From Nansenia antarctica (Eukaryota > Chordata > Actinopteri > Argentiniformes > Microstomatidae): a stretch of DNA of 64,000 nt. Below the pieces are notes generated by a model. It was not told where the DNA came from. It did no database searches and saw only the letters and a list, made by a program, of their open reading frames with translations. A program made the position numbers and the translations under genes. The stretch's first letter is position 1; each line of letters starts with the position of its first letter. Below, piece by piece: positions 1 through 11,650 of this stretch. The stretch is taken from the NCBI GenBank assembly GCA_963989245.1, contig OZ022341.1, positions 52,401,213 to 52,465,212 on the forward strand, written 5' to 3'.

Positions 1-1450
1 ATTCAGACAATTGAGGAATAGATTGTTATGACCAGGAAAGACAAATCTGTTTATTACCTGGATTCTCTGTATAGTCGTGATGGAAATCCAGATACATTCT
101 GGAAAACATTTATATCCCAGAAACAAAGCTCACCAACAAATCATGTCAGATTCTGGCCCCATAAATCACAAAATTAGTAATGCTTTTACTTTTACCTTAG
201 GTTTATCGGGTGCCCCTACAATTGTGGGGAATGAGGAGGTTACAATTGTCTGCCAGCCTGTGCTTTGCAGTGACATACAAGTGATCTACTGGACTGTGGT
301 AGCTAGGCCCCCCTTATAGCTATGGAAAGCAGCCCATGTGCTATCACTACATAAGGGTGGGGACTGCAGCATACTAAATAATGATCATCCAATTTCTAAG
401 CTTCCATGTGTAGCTAAACTATTAGAATCCATCAACTATTAAACTATTAGAATCCATCAACTCCCAGCTTTGTTCATTCTTGTCCCAGAATGGTATCTTT
501 TAACAGTAATATTTCAGCTACATCCCTTGTACATCTCTTATAATCAATGATATTGATTGTTGATTGATCTGTTTATTGATCTATCAAAAGCTTTTGATAT
601 AGTGGATCATTCACTGTTCGTGAGTAGACTGTCCTCAATTGGTTTTGATTGGTCAATACTTGTCAGTGGTTCCTAAACTATCTCAGAAATAGAACTCAGT
701 GTATAGTTGCTGACAATGTAAAGTCACAATCTCTATAGATTACAAGGGGGGGGGTGTTACATCAGTGAGAGTCATTGTACCCAGTGTGTTTGGGAGGGGG
801 GGGGGGGATTGTTCAATGGAGTGTGTGTGGGGGGGATCTGATTGTTTATCAGAGTGACAGCTCTGTGAAAGAAGCTGTTCCGTAGCCTGCTGGTACGGGA
901 CCTGAGGATCCTGTACTTCCTGAGTCTCTTAGATGGTAGGGGATCAAACAGACCGGGGCTGGGGTGTGAGGTATTCTTGATGATGCTTGCCGCCCTACAC
1001 CGACACCGGTCTGCCTGGAGGGACTCGATGGTAGGGAGCTTGGTGCCGATGATGCGCTGGGCGGTTTTCACCACCCATTGCAGGGCCTTCCAGTCGGACA
1101 CAGTAAAGTTTCCGTACCACACTGTGATGCAGGTCTGTTACTGTTTGCACTGTATATAAGCACTGTAAGTGTACTGTTTGCACTTTTATGGGGATGATAC
1201 TGCACTTTATTCTGCAGCCTCCTCTGTGCATGGAGCTTTGTCTAACCTACCCTCTTTTGAAGCCATTCAATGCTCACGTGTGGACCTCAAGTTAATACTA
1301 GATTTGATTGTTACTAGATATTGCCTGTGTAAATCATGTCCTTTTAAAATCTTGATAAATAATAGTAATTTGGTAAATAATAATGTGTATATATTTTGTA
1401 ATTATGGCACCCTTGAAAAAGAGACTTTGGTCTCAAAGGGACTTCCCTGA
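1..1450 (+). mobile_element. Decayed LINE ORF2 remnant
   Basis: Translated pieces in several plus-strand frames match a non-LTR reverse transcriptase. Around 20-120 there is an FWKTF-like segment typical of the region before the RT domain. Around 420-480 comes LLESINSQL, around 570-620 IDLSKAFDIVDHS (the aspartate-containing RT motif A), and around 1,170-1,260 FYGDDTALYSAASS, a variant of the YADD catalytic box. Stops and frameshifts interrupt all of them, so the copy is dead. It is split at about 775-1,130 by a LINE fragment in the opposite orientation. The end near 1,450 has an AATAAATAAAGG-like tail. The family cannot be named securely; L2/CR1/Rex-like is likely. Confidence 0.75.
772..1135 (-). 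mobile_element. LINE ORF2 C-terminal fragment, reverse insertion
   Basis: The minus strand encodes 116 residues beginning MWYGNFTVSDWKALQWVV and containing AQRIIGTKLPTIESL and RNSFFHRAV. This is the extreme C-terminal part of a common fish LINE polymerase. It interrupts the plus-strand LINE between its motif A and YADD segments. The same LINE family is represented on the plus strand at 63,198-64,000, where the last residues visible (CICIWF) lie just upstream of the part preserved here. The G-rich run near 790-810 is its 3' side. Confidence 0.8.
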
Positions 1451-4400
1451 ATAAATAAAGGATAAGTACAAATACAAAAATAATACATTTTATGTTTTAC
1501 AAAATTAGGAAAATACTTATTTCCAATTAAATTGATGATGATCCTCATCAGCTACAAGTTGTGAGGCGGGGCAAAAATATCATCACAGTATAATAGCTCT
1601 GATAATGAAAAATAGAACACTTTGTGGACCTGCTGTCAGAAACCCTGTTTCATTGCGTCATTCTGTGTAAATGTCTCACCTTTGACCTGTTGACCCTGCT
1701 CACGCCAGTGTGCACTGGTCCAGAACATTACAGCTCACCTGTCACCCACTCTGGAGCCGCTTGACCACTACGACTGGGTGACATCGCTGACACCAATTAA
1801 AGGGGACACACGTCCCATTGTAACACCCTGGCCCTTTCATGTCCTAGTTGTTTGGAGGATGAAGGGGAGGGCATTTAGGTCAGAGGGGCATTTCCTGTCA
1901 TAACACCATTTGGGCTTCAGTTTAGCAGATCATGATGAAAACACCATATTTCACCTACAATGGCTAAATGGAAAATCTATATTGGCCAATTGTGGAAAAA
2001 CACATGACTATAAACATGTCATAAACATGTCCTGATTGAGGGTGACAAAAATGAGTGGACACTAAGGTCTTTCTTCAACCTTTTTAATCATGGATGATCC
2101 AGATGATCTATTTTATTTTCAAGAAAGGGTCCATTGATGCATGCTTGTTTTTTCACATGCATGAAATGGCCATCATGAATCATACATCATTATCAACCTA
2201 GCCTGGGTTTTTCTGGATCAACCGCAGATATAGTGTTGTTTTCACACTTGGCAACATCAATATCTGATCACAAAAAATGTATGTTCATGGTTGTCTTCAG
2301 GATGTTTTTTTTATTAAAGTTGAAATCAGAATCAGCATCACCACTCTGCATTTTAAAGCCATAATCTAGAATTGGTGAAATGTCAAATTGGCTGCCCCTC
2401 TCGGGTTACCCTTCAAAACTAACCAGAGAGATAGTTAAGCTACATGAAAAGTAGAAGAAAATAGAAAAAGTAAAGAGATACCATTTGTCAATTTGATCAT
2501 TTCAAAACCTGTTTACCAACAGACATCAGCGCCTCTCACAGGATCCTTTTGTTCCATCTCTGACTCACGGGAGAGAAAACCGCCTTCACCTCCTCATGGC
2601 CAGATTCTCACCTGTTCTCCCTTTTAGCCTAAATGCTGGTGAACTTTAGCCTTCCTGCTCCAGTGCCTCAGCCTGCAGGCCATGGCTCCCGGTGACAGCT
2701 GTGTCAACCTCAGCCCTGGCAACTGGCGGGCCCACTGAAGGACAGCACCATTAATGTCCTATATCGCTTAATGAGTCAGCAACATGTTACAATGCCATGC
2801 TTCAGCTCTTATAGCATCAAGGCTTTCACTGTTAAACCCAATTTTCAGAATTTTGTATATTGTTTTTATACCTTGCATGTTGTCTATACATCAGCAATTC
2901 GTTCCATTGTCGTTCCATTTCCACAGCAACCAAAAGTTAACGAAGTAAGCAACCTAGCTTTTTTCCAGTGATTCCCAATCTCCGCTGTTAGTATAGTACA
3001 CCTACGAATGCCTAAATTAACAAAAAAATATTTCTGCAAAGTAAGCTTTTGAGAAAAACTTATATATGAACACAATGTCAACAAAATGTTACAGTTGACA
3101 AAGATGCAAAGATAACAAAAATACAGACTTAAAAAAAAAATCTGGATTGATCAACAATATAAGAGATATATACAAAACAAGAATGGAAGTGTCAAAATAG
3201 TCAACCATCCTTTAAATGTAGGCATTTATATGTAGACAATGCTAATGATAATACATATCATGTCCATTAATATATTATAATAATAATAGTAATTTAGAAA
3301 AGGATAGTGGAGCTCTATGATGTTTTTGAAGTTACTCACTATAACCACTAACACATTATTACCAATTTCATGTGATTGTTGATGATCTGTCACAACTGTA
3401 ACTGAATCTATCTCAACTTTATGGAACAATGACTTAAAATGTAAGAAATAATCTCACCATCAACACCATAAAAACTAAACCGGAACACACTTTCAAATGG
3501 GTGAGATTCCTGTGGTAGCATGGTGGTTGGTCTGCATACCCCCTTAAAGGAAATGTCCTCCCAAGAATAGGAACTGTTATAGGTTAAGCTGTTAGTTTTT
3601 TCCCCAGGATGGAACAACCTATCCTGTTTAAAGTGGAAGAGGACCTGTTCTGGTGTCAGCTGCTGCGATATTTATACCAGAGGAACCTATGCCATCCACT
3701 CCTGGGGAAACTGTTCTTGGGTTAGCTTAGCTTATACATGCTGTCCCAAGGGCAATTATATCTTCTGCTAAGACAGCGTGTTGTGACCTCTTAAAACGCA
3801 GTGGGACATTGGCAACTGGGCAAATGGGTATGACAGAGGGGAACAAAGTGATTAGCGGAACCAGGGCTCAGGCATGTGTACATGGGATAAAAATAACTCA
3901 TCTGACCCAATTTGGGGCTGACACATGCCACTCAAACATGGGTTGCCAGGCTTTGGGTCTAATTGTTCCTTTCAATGAACTGTGGGTCTTTGATGTGCAC
4001 TTACAAAGTTGTAAATGCATCAAGGTGGTTGCAGTATATGGACAATTCCTGTAGCAAATGGAGGTGACACCTTCCGTTTCTAGGCCTACCTTGGACAGGG
4101 GGTTCGGGTTTTGCTGGCTCAGAGCCACATGTTCAAATCCTTAGCCCACCACCATTGTAGGTATCAGACGACAGTCAGCTGCCACAGTAAGAAGAACAGT
4201 AGGATTATCGTTTATGTCTTGACCAATGTGTCTGCTTTGGATGACTAAGAACTCAAGCTTTGTGACAAATACATTCAGTAATTGATCTCTAATTGTTCTC
4301 AAGATATTTTTAGCGAAGCCTGTGACATAGCCAACATAACTGGAAATGTTGCATTTGTGATGTGGGTGGCTCTTAACCACCATGGGAAATATCTAAACAA

Positions 4401-7400
4401 CTGTTGAATTTAGTGACTTCCTGCGGAGGAGAAATGTAAGGGTTACAAAGACGTGATGGGCTATTTGTGGATGGCGAATGCCTCCAAAATAGCGTGAGCG
4501 TTGGGTTTCAATATAAGCCTCTCTTAGAGCTGTAGCTTTCTGTGAATGAGGCCCCGGTTCCTCTCGCACACAGGGCTGATTTTAGAACACAGGTGTTGAC
4601 CTTACTGGTGCTTGTTGCAGAGGAAAATGTCCCCCTACCCCCCAAGCTCTGTCCCCCTACCCCCCAAGCTCTGCTCACTCCTCCACTACAGCTGAGGCTG
4701 GTCCTTATGGGTAACCATCATATGGGGCATAGAGACGCTTCGCAACATATGGTCATATAGGGGGAGAGAAGGAAACAGGCTTAGATGGCAAGAAAAATGG
4801 TGATGTTCAAGATGACAATTTTTTTTGTGACATTATGTTTCGGATGTTATTGAGAAGTGGGAAGTGTGACTAGAGTTGGAGTGTGTGTAATAGAGTAGAA
4901 TAATATAATGATTCATGATGTTGGTGCACTGTATCTGATGACAGTAACCCATATGGATTACATCTTAGATGACATTTTGTGTTGTAACATTCCATTGGTT
5001 TGTTTATTTGTAATGCTATAATGTTAGTTCATACCACTACTATCACACATTCTGGTAACACTATTTTACAGTCCTATTAAAGCAACCAATAAGCACTCGT
5101 TGGTAGAAATTATGTAATTGCGCTGGTTCTGTGTAGTTTTAAACGACTACCAAGTAGTTTCAAAGGTTCAGAGTTGTGTAGTCCTATCTACTGGGACACA
5201 GGGAAGTATATGGACTGCTCCCCTATTTGAAAACACAGAATACAGTAGTAACACAATTACAGTAGCAACAATATACTAGCAGCAATGACTATAGTAAAGT
5301 TACCCAAATCTCACGTGAAAGGCTACAGTAGATGGTAACTTTTTGGGGGGTTGTTTTTCATACCGTTGTGGCCTATCTTATTGCCTGGTTTTATTAACTC
5401 ATAAGATCACCCACACAGCATATTTGACGCTCTTTACATGTTACAGACATCGCCACAGTCATGAAGGTTCATGAATATAAAAGAGGGTTGTAAAATTCGT
5501 ACCACATCCAGTAGGATTTCAAAGGTGTCAAAAATGTTTGTGATTGGCAGATTACTGGTAGCACTCTTCAAAGTCTAGCCTATAGGAATTCAATTCTGGA
5601 ATGCAATATGTGCATTTCACAATATATTTCAAAAACTTTGAAGATCAAACAAAGTAAAGGAAACCATTTGAAAACAACCTCCTTATTGGATACCCTTGCA
5701 CATTCAGCACAGTAAATAGCAACTAAAACTGAAGAGTTAGCCTGTACTTTTATAGACCCATATATGACTCTAGAAACGCATCCTAAAGAGGGATGAAATC
5801 CTAGCTTTTCTTCAGCTGTGACAGTGACTGCTGTTCTGACTGTACCCAACCAATAAAAAATCCCAAGCGCAGTTGTTTCCTTGTCCCTTCTATGCGTTGC
5901 TCTTTTTTCCCCCTTTTTTTTTTAAAGGAGCCATTGACATTGGGTGTAAATCTCGGGAGGGGGGGGGTGTGGGGGGGTCTTGGTGGAACGGCGGGGGTGT
6001 AGGGTGTCTCGAGCCCAGTGCGAACAGCTGAGAGGTGTGATTTCACAGGCTCGCTCCCCCCTGTCATGGCCCTGATTGGGCTGGACAGGAGGCGCAGGAG
6101 AGGCCCAGGCTTCTAAAGGACACCAACAGGTGGGAGGCCGCTGCGGAGGGGGTGCGCCCGCTGGATAGAAAAGGCCGGGTGGCAAGACCTGATTTGGACA
6201 CAATCCACTGGGCTGGACACGGAGGAGGATGGTACCGCAGGGAGAGGACAGCAACAGAGAGGAGAGGAGAGGAGGAGGAAGGCGGGAAAGGTGGAGAAGT
6301 GGTTGTCAGTTTGGTTGGGCATAGGGTCTTCAAGGAAACAGGGCTAGGTTTTGACAATCTAACAGTGTTAGGGGTGTCTTAGTTTTGGTTTATTAGAACG
6401 TTAGCGTTGTACAGCTTTTTAGTTTAACTTTTTTTGCTTGCTACAGCTTGTTACAATACAATATGTGCCTCTTGTATTGTATTTTTTCTTGTAGATAAAG
6501 TATTAAAATATCTAATAGAAGTAAAAGTAACAAGATCTGTAGGTTGTGATTAATAGGCCAGTGTTAACATGGTGATAGTCACTGTTTGATTTGACATAAG
6601 ATAAGACTGTATTCTGTATCCTGATTTCTCACTACCAAATCCACTGGTTTACTGTACCATGTGACTATGGTGTTAGGTGATGTCTTCCTGTTTTATGATT
6701 GTCTCAACACTTCTCTGTGGGGGCTGAGGAGGTGACGCCTCTGTAAGATGAGAGGATGATCAATCAGGGTGTTCTCTAGTAGCCAAGGTTAGGCATGCAA
6801 TTTGGGAACCCGAAGGTGTGTGTCTCTTACTTAGGTGTCACAACCTGTCTTTTGACGTCAATGTTTCTTTATAGAACACAAGGTTTAGAGTGGGTGCATG
6901 TAATGTAGTGAAGCCGAGGTTTCCTGAGTGAATCCATTGTAGAGAGGGGAAGAGGTAGTAGATTTCAGCCAGCCTTGTAGATTCAGTTTAGGAGAGTCAA
7001 GGAGAGCCTATACCTACCCGACTACATCCTGTGGTCAACATCCTGTGGTCTACATCCTGAATTCAGCTTGTGTTTGTGACACCTTGTCAGAAGAAACCAG
7101 GAGGATTCTGGGAAACAGACACTACTTCATAAATCACAGTAAGGTATAGAAAAATGTTTACGTATACCGGAGCTATTTGTAATTGTTCCAAATGTGTGTG
7201 TGTGTGTGTTGTATAGATATTCATCATGCCTATTTCACATGTTGTAGCACCATTGTAACAAGTTCACTCTTGGTGTTTCTGTAGTATTTTCTATCATGTT
7301 GTTGGGTTATAAACTGTCTTGACGTGACATGCTGCACAATGTTTCGGACATGTCATGGATTATGACCTTTATCTGGCAAAGGTCAGTCTCTGCCTCACCC

Positions 7401-8160
7401 CTCTGAGTTATTTGAACACATGCAGTCTAAAGTTACCATGAGGGACAACAGTTAGTCATCCAATATGGCAGCATTATCCACCAAACTATCATATCGAGCT
7501 TCTGTTTTGAGATACAAATATATTGGGAAATCATTTAGAATCAGAATCATTTAATGGACAAATTGATAATGAAATTTGATTTGCAACTTTTTAAATCCTT
7601 GTAAGGTTCCTGGAACTTATTTCAGCTCCAGAACAGCTGCAAAGGTTATTTCAAGTTGCTCATAATTTGAATTCTACTTAGAATTTGAGAAAATAACTTT
7701 TAACTTTATCCAGTCTTATCATTCACTTTGATTACAACATAACCTCTAGTTTATTTCAACGAACTATAAAACAAACCATAATGGCAGTCTTTTAGTCCCA
7801 TCCCTCTCCCACGTCTTAACAGTTAACCATTGTTTGGTCTTCTGCTTGCTGCACTACAACTGTGGCTATGAAAGGGTGCTTTGTGTCCAACCGGCAGGGA
7901 ATCCAGTTGTTGCCCCTTGTGAAGACATGCTTCCTTATATCGCCATATGAATACGCCAGTTATGGAATGTAAGGAAGTGTGTGGTTTCAAGGGGACCTGA
8001 GCGCCACACCGGGAAAATATTTCCAGAATTTCTTTTTGTTGATCTTCCAATGCAATTAACAGGATTACTAACTAACTGTCTAGCATGTGTTGATATTTAC
8101 TGTAGTCAGGGCCAATGTGCGTCTCGGATGTGTATGTGCCTGTATATGTGTGTATGCGTG

Positions 8161-8206
<46 letters not shown>

Positions 8207-8219
8207 TGTGTGTGTATGT

Positions 8220-8263
<44 letters not shown>

Positions 8264-8943
8264 GTGCGTGTGCCTGTGCGTGTCTGTGCATGCATGTGTG
8301 CACGCATGTGGCCCTGAGCCGACAGGTGAAAACATTGTTCTTCATGTCGTCTCCTTCACCCGAGGCACGTGTGCAGTTTACTCAAGTTCTATTGACGGGG
8401 TCTCTGGGACCCCCCTGGAGAAATCCTGGTCTGCCCCAACTGCTGACAGTCAGAGTGGATTGACAGAGCACAGCTGTCCCCCATTAGAGCAACAGGTTTA
8501 AGAGAGGAGGGGGAGAGAAGGGAAAGAAAGTGGGAGAGGTGGGGCAGGGGTGTGGAACTGGCATTGGGGGGATTGGATGGGGTGAGCTAGGGCCTAGGCA
8601 GTAAGTTGAGAGCTGACTGGCTGTTTGTGTCTCTGATAATATAAAAGAAGCCTATTTTGCTCTTTTCTGTATCCATGTTCCATGTTGTCCACTTGTAAAA
8701 CAAAGTTTCAAAATGTATTGTTGTTATGTGTACTAGGATACTAGGATGCAATGAAATTCTTACTCTGTGGAAATGTTGAAATCACTAATAATGACTTTTT
8801 AACCCCTACAGTGGATAGGCATTTGACAGTGTGGCTAAACCTCTACAGTATATCAGTTGTCTAATGCTTGTGTCATCATCCCTACTGCTCGGTTGTGCTC
8901 CCACTGACCTCACAATGTTGTTTTTTCTGTCTCCTCTAAACAG
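1451..8943. other. Mostly unique non-coding DNA, no gene recognised
   Basis: No convincing exon was found on either strand apart from the candidate starting at 8,944. ORFs here are short and show no family resemblance. The stretch holds a G-rich/CpG-containing segment at 5,950-6,300, a TG repeat at 8,164-8,285 and ordinary AT-rich DNA. A GC-richer segment at about 2,640-2,790 resembles conserved non-coding DNA in texture but cannot be tested here. It could be intron or intergenic DNA of the gene whose possible last exon follows. Confidence 0.5.
8164..8285. repeat. (TG)n microsatellite
   Basis: Long TG tract with scattered TATG and TGCG interruptions. It creates spurious long Cys-Val and Thr-His open frames on both strands that should not be read as genes. 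Confidence 0.98.
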
Positions 8944-9413
8944 GTAAGAGACAAGAGAGGACGTTTCTGGATTCTGATGACATGGCTCCTAAATGACGAC
9001 TAGGCTGTCCTCTTCCAAATATCTTTCTCTCTGTCTCTCTCACCATCTGTCTTCCTCTCTCACCATCTCTCTACCCACTGTCCCTCTTCCCCCCTTTCTC
9101 TCTCTCCCTCCCTCTCTCTCTCTCTCTCTCTCTCCCTTTCTCTCTCGTTCTCCCTCTCGCCCTGAAACAACACGCCTTGCTGTGGCTGGTCAAACGGAAC
9201 CAAGTCAGGTGTTTCAGTGAGGTTTGGTCCCCTTCAACCAGCTACTGCGTCGTGAATTCAGTCAGCAGACGCCCACGGCAACGACAGACAGAGTGGCGGC
9301 AGCAGCCTACTGCTGGACGCTTTTGTGCCTTTGTCCAAAGAATGTACTTTACTTAGTGCTTTATTTATGTACTTCTAGCATGCTCTCAGTCAGTGTTGTG
9401 CCTGAAGAATAAA
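8944..9413 (+). other. Candidate 3'-terminal exon of an unidentified gene
   Basis: A strong acceptor (pyrimidine-rich TTTTTTCTGTCTCCTCT, then AAACAG) ends at 8,943. If the exon enters with two leading bases it reads KRQERTFLDSDDMAPK and stops at 8,994-8,996. The rest would be 3' UTR with TC-rich repeats at 9,025-9,150, ending at an AATAAA at 9,408-9,413 followed by GT-rich sequence. The 16-residue tail was not recognised and no upstream partner exon was found in the window. The acceptor is directly followed by GTAAGAG, so the same site could instead be a zero-length recursive splice point. Confidence 0.35.
9408..9413 (+). terminator. Polyadenylation signal AATAAA
   Basis: Canonical hexamer in CTGAAGAATAAAGGATG, followed within 20-100 bases by T/GT-rich sequence. 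It would end the candidate terminal exon that starts at 8,944. Confidence 0.45.
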
Positions 9414-9652
9414 GGATGAAACATGAAATTGTTTAGTTTTGTTTGCCCACTTTATCTAAAAAAGTGTCTATCTTTATCTAATGTTGTTGTTTTTGGTGTG
9501 CTATAAAAAATAAAGGATATACAAATTATTGGGACTCCTTTGTAATAAATTGAAGCTTGATCAAACATCATATTCATTGGTAATACATATATTCATTGTG
9601 ATACATTTGTGTTTTAGAACTTTCAAAGATTAATGTTTAATGTTTAGTTTAA

Positions 9653-10970
9653 GTGTTGCAAAGCAATCAAATCAAATGTTATTTGTATAGCGCATTTCTT
9701 ACAAGATGCAACTCAATGCGCTTCACATAATGAACATTCTCAGTCAATCAATCAATCAATCAATACTGACAGAGCCGCAAGCAGGCAAAAGTAAAAACCT
9801 GTACACTATGTAGCCAGGAAAATTCCCTTGCAGCCCTCTACACATAGAGCGACTACTAGCCAGTTTGCCTACCAGCACCCAGCGGTGGGCCCCCACACCC
9901 CCCCCCGGGGAGCCCCTGCCGCCCCACACACCCAGCCCGCCCCACCACCAGCACACCCAGCCCAGCCAAGCAAACACAGACCATAAAAGGCCCCGCACAA
10001 GGACGGCCAAGCAGGTGCCCCGGCGGCGGAACAGACCAAGCACACGGAGCAGCCGGGGGCCCCCAAGGGGAGGCCCAAGGACCACCGGTGCAAAGCAAGC
10101 AAGCAAGGGCGAAAAACCTGTACACCATGTATCCAGGAAAAGTTCCTTGCATATTATCGGCGTACACACGGTCCATAAATGTAGTGTTATATCTGCATCG
10201 TTCTGCATCCAGCATGGGCACAGGTCCTACCAAAAGAGAATCTTAAGCGCAGTTATGATGCAACAACACAATAAAGATGACAGCAATACAACCTGATGGT
10301 GGTCCAAGTACATCCTGGTACCGGTTCCAGTACTGCTCTAGGTGCTACTGGGAGCTGACAGTGCCTCATCAGCACCCAGGTCCTTTTTCCTGTCAACACA
10401 AATCTCAAAACACGAGTATGGTGTAATGGCCTAGTGATCCTAGTTCTATAATGTCCAATGTCTCCCTTAGTAGCAAAAGGCGACATTGAATAAGTAGGTT
10501 TAGAGGTCTCGCTTAAAAATGTCCTGAGTTTTAGACAACCTCAGGCCCTCAGGTAGGGTGTTCCACAATCTAGGAGCATATATGCTAAAAGCTGATCCTC
10601 CAAATCTCTTTGTCCTAGCCTCTGGCACTATTAAAAGTTCCGCACCACTGACTAGACCTTAGGTGTCTAGCTGGTGTGTATCTTATGAGCATGTCCACCA
10701 TGTAATTGGGCGCATCGCAGTGGAGTGATTTATAGACGAGTAAAAGGATCTTAAAGTCTATTCTATAACTGACAGGGAGCCAGTGTAGTGATCTCAAGAC
10801 AGGTGTGATGTGCGCTCTTCGTTTGGTTAGTAAGGACACGAGCAGCAGCATTCTGAACCATTTGTACTCTATTAATAATTTTTGGGGGGAGACCTGTCAG
10901 GAGAGCATTACAGTAATCTAGCCTACTAGTAACAAACGCATGCATTAATTTTTCGGTGTTGCAAAGCAAT
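9653..10970 (-). mobile_element. 5'-truncated LINE with 15-bp target duplication
   Basis: The element (9,668-10,955) is flanked by the direct repeat GTGTTGCAAAGCAAT at 9,653-9,667 and 10,956-10,970. Its minus strand encodes the C-terminal end of an L2/CR1-like polymerase: HAFVTSRLDYCNALLTGLP near 10,940 and, in another frame, HITPVLRSLHWLPVSYRIDF near 10,800. About 950 bases of 3' UTR follow, including a GC-rich block (9,860-10,110) and a terminal TTATTTGTATAGCGCATTTC motif. A second copy of this 3' UTR lies at 18,384-18,840 and the terminal motif recurs at 44,041-44,125. Target duplication and 5' truncation are the usual signature of target-primed reverse transcription. Confidence 0.9.
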
Positions 10971-11084
10971 GTCATACAAATCCAGGAACTTATCGCAAAC
11001 AGGAGGGGACCTCAGACCTTCTCCCCAATAAGCATCAGTTGAAAACAAGCTTTTCACTTAAAATGTAATACAACTGGATAATGT

Positions 11085-11650
11085 AATAAGATTAGATTAG
11101 ATTAGATTCAACTTTATTGTCATTGCAGGCACGGACGTGCACAGGCATGTTGCATTGGAGGGGCTATTGCTCTAACCTGGAAAAAGGGCACTCCCCCCCA
11201 CGCTACAACCTGCAAATACACCCACACCGAAACCCGACACGAAATCACAAATCAATTAAAAATGCAAGTCAATACATCATTGCAGATATAAACTCTTTGA
11301 ACTCAGGAGGTGATTGAGAGTTGATATTGCTATTGAATACAATACATCATGTCAGCGGCGAAAAGAAAAAAAGGGCACCTACTGCACAACATGGAACCCC
11401 ATCAGCGAGCAAAGAGCTATGATGCGTCATGTATGGTGAAATAGTCTTCATCCTTGATTAATTAAGATTAACATTATGTAGTCTAGGCCAGGGGCAGATT
11501 TAGGATTGTAGGAGATCCGGGGCTGAGCCCAGATGTGTAATGAAATGCGCGCGCAGCGCCCCTGACAAATTGGCGCTTTTTTTGCTGCGACACCACAAAC
11601 TTCAACTTACCACCACCTTATAGCGGACAAAAGGCACTGGAGAACACTTG
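11085..11650. mobile_element. LINE tail and unclassified transposon pieces
   Basis: Starts with a (TTAGA)n run followed by TTCAACTTTATTGTCATTGCA, a 3'-tail motif that recurs at 30,218, 36,483 and (reverse) about 45,040. It continues into sequence resembling hAT ends (CAGGGGCAGATTTAGG near 11,490). No coding frame is recognisable. Confidence 0.5.

Noticed and set aside
2640..2790. Conserved enhancer-like segment
   Set aside because: Only its base composition suggests this; without alignment to other species it cannot be supported.
5801..6382. Several open frames of 70-110 codons on both strands
   Set aside because: Low-complexity Pro/Gly/Arg-rich translation of G-rich DNA, no family resemblance, no splice context.
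8072..8501. Long overlapping open frames on both strands
   Set aside because: They are artefacts of the TG microsatellite (alternating Cys-Val or Thr-His).
9756..10296. Open frames up to 150 codons in the GC-rich block
   Set aside because: They lie in the 3' UTR of the LINE and are not conserved in the second copy at 18,443-18,961.
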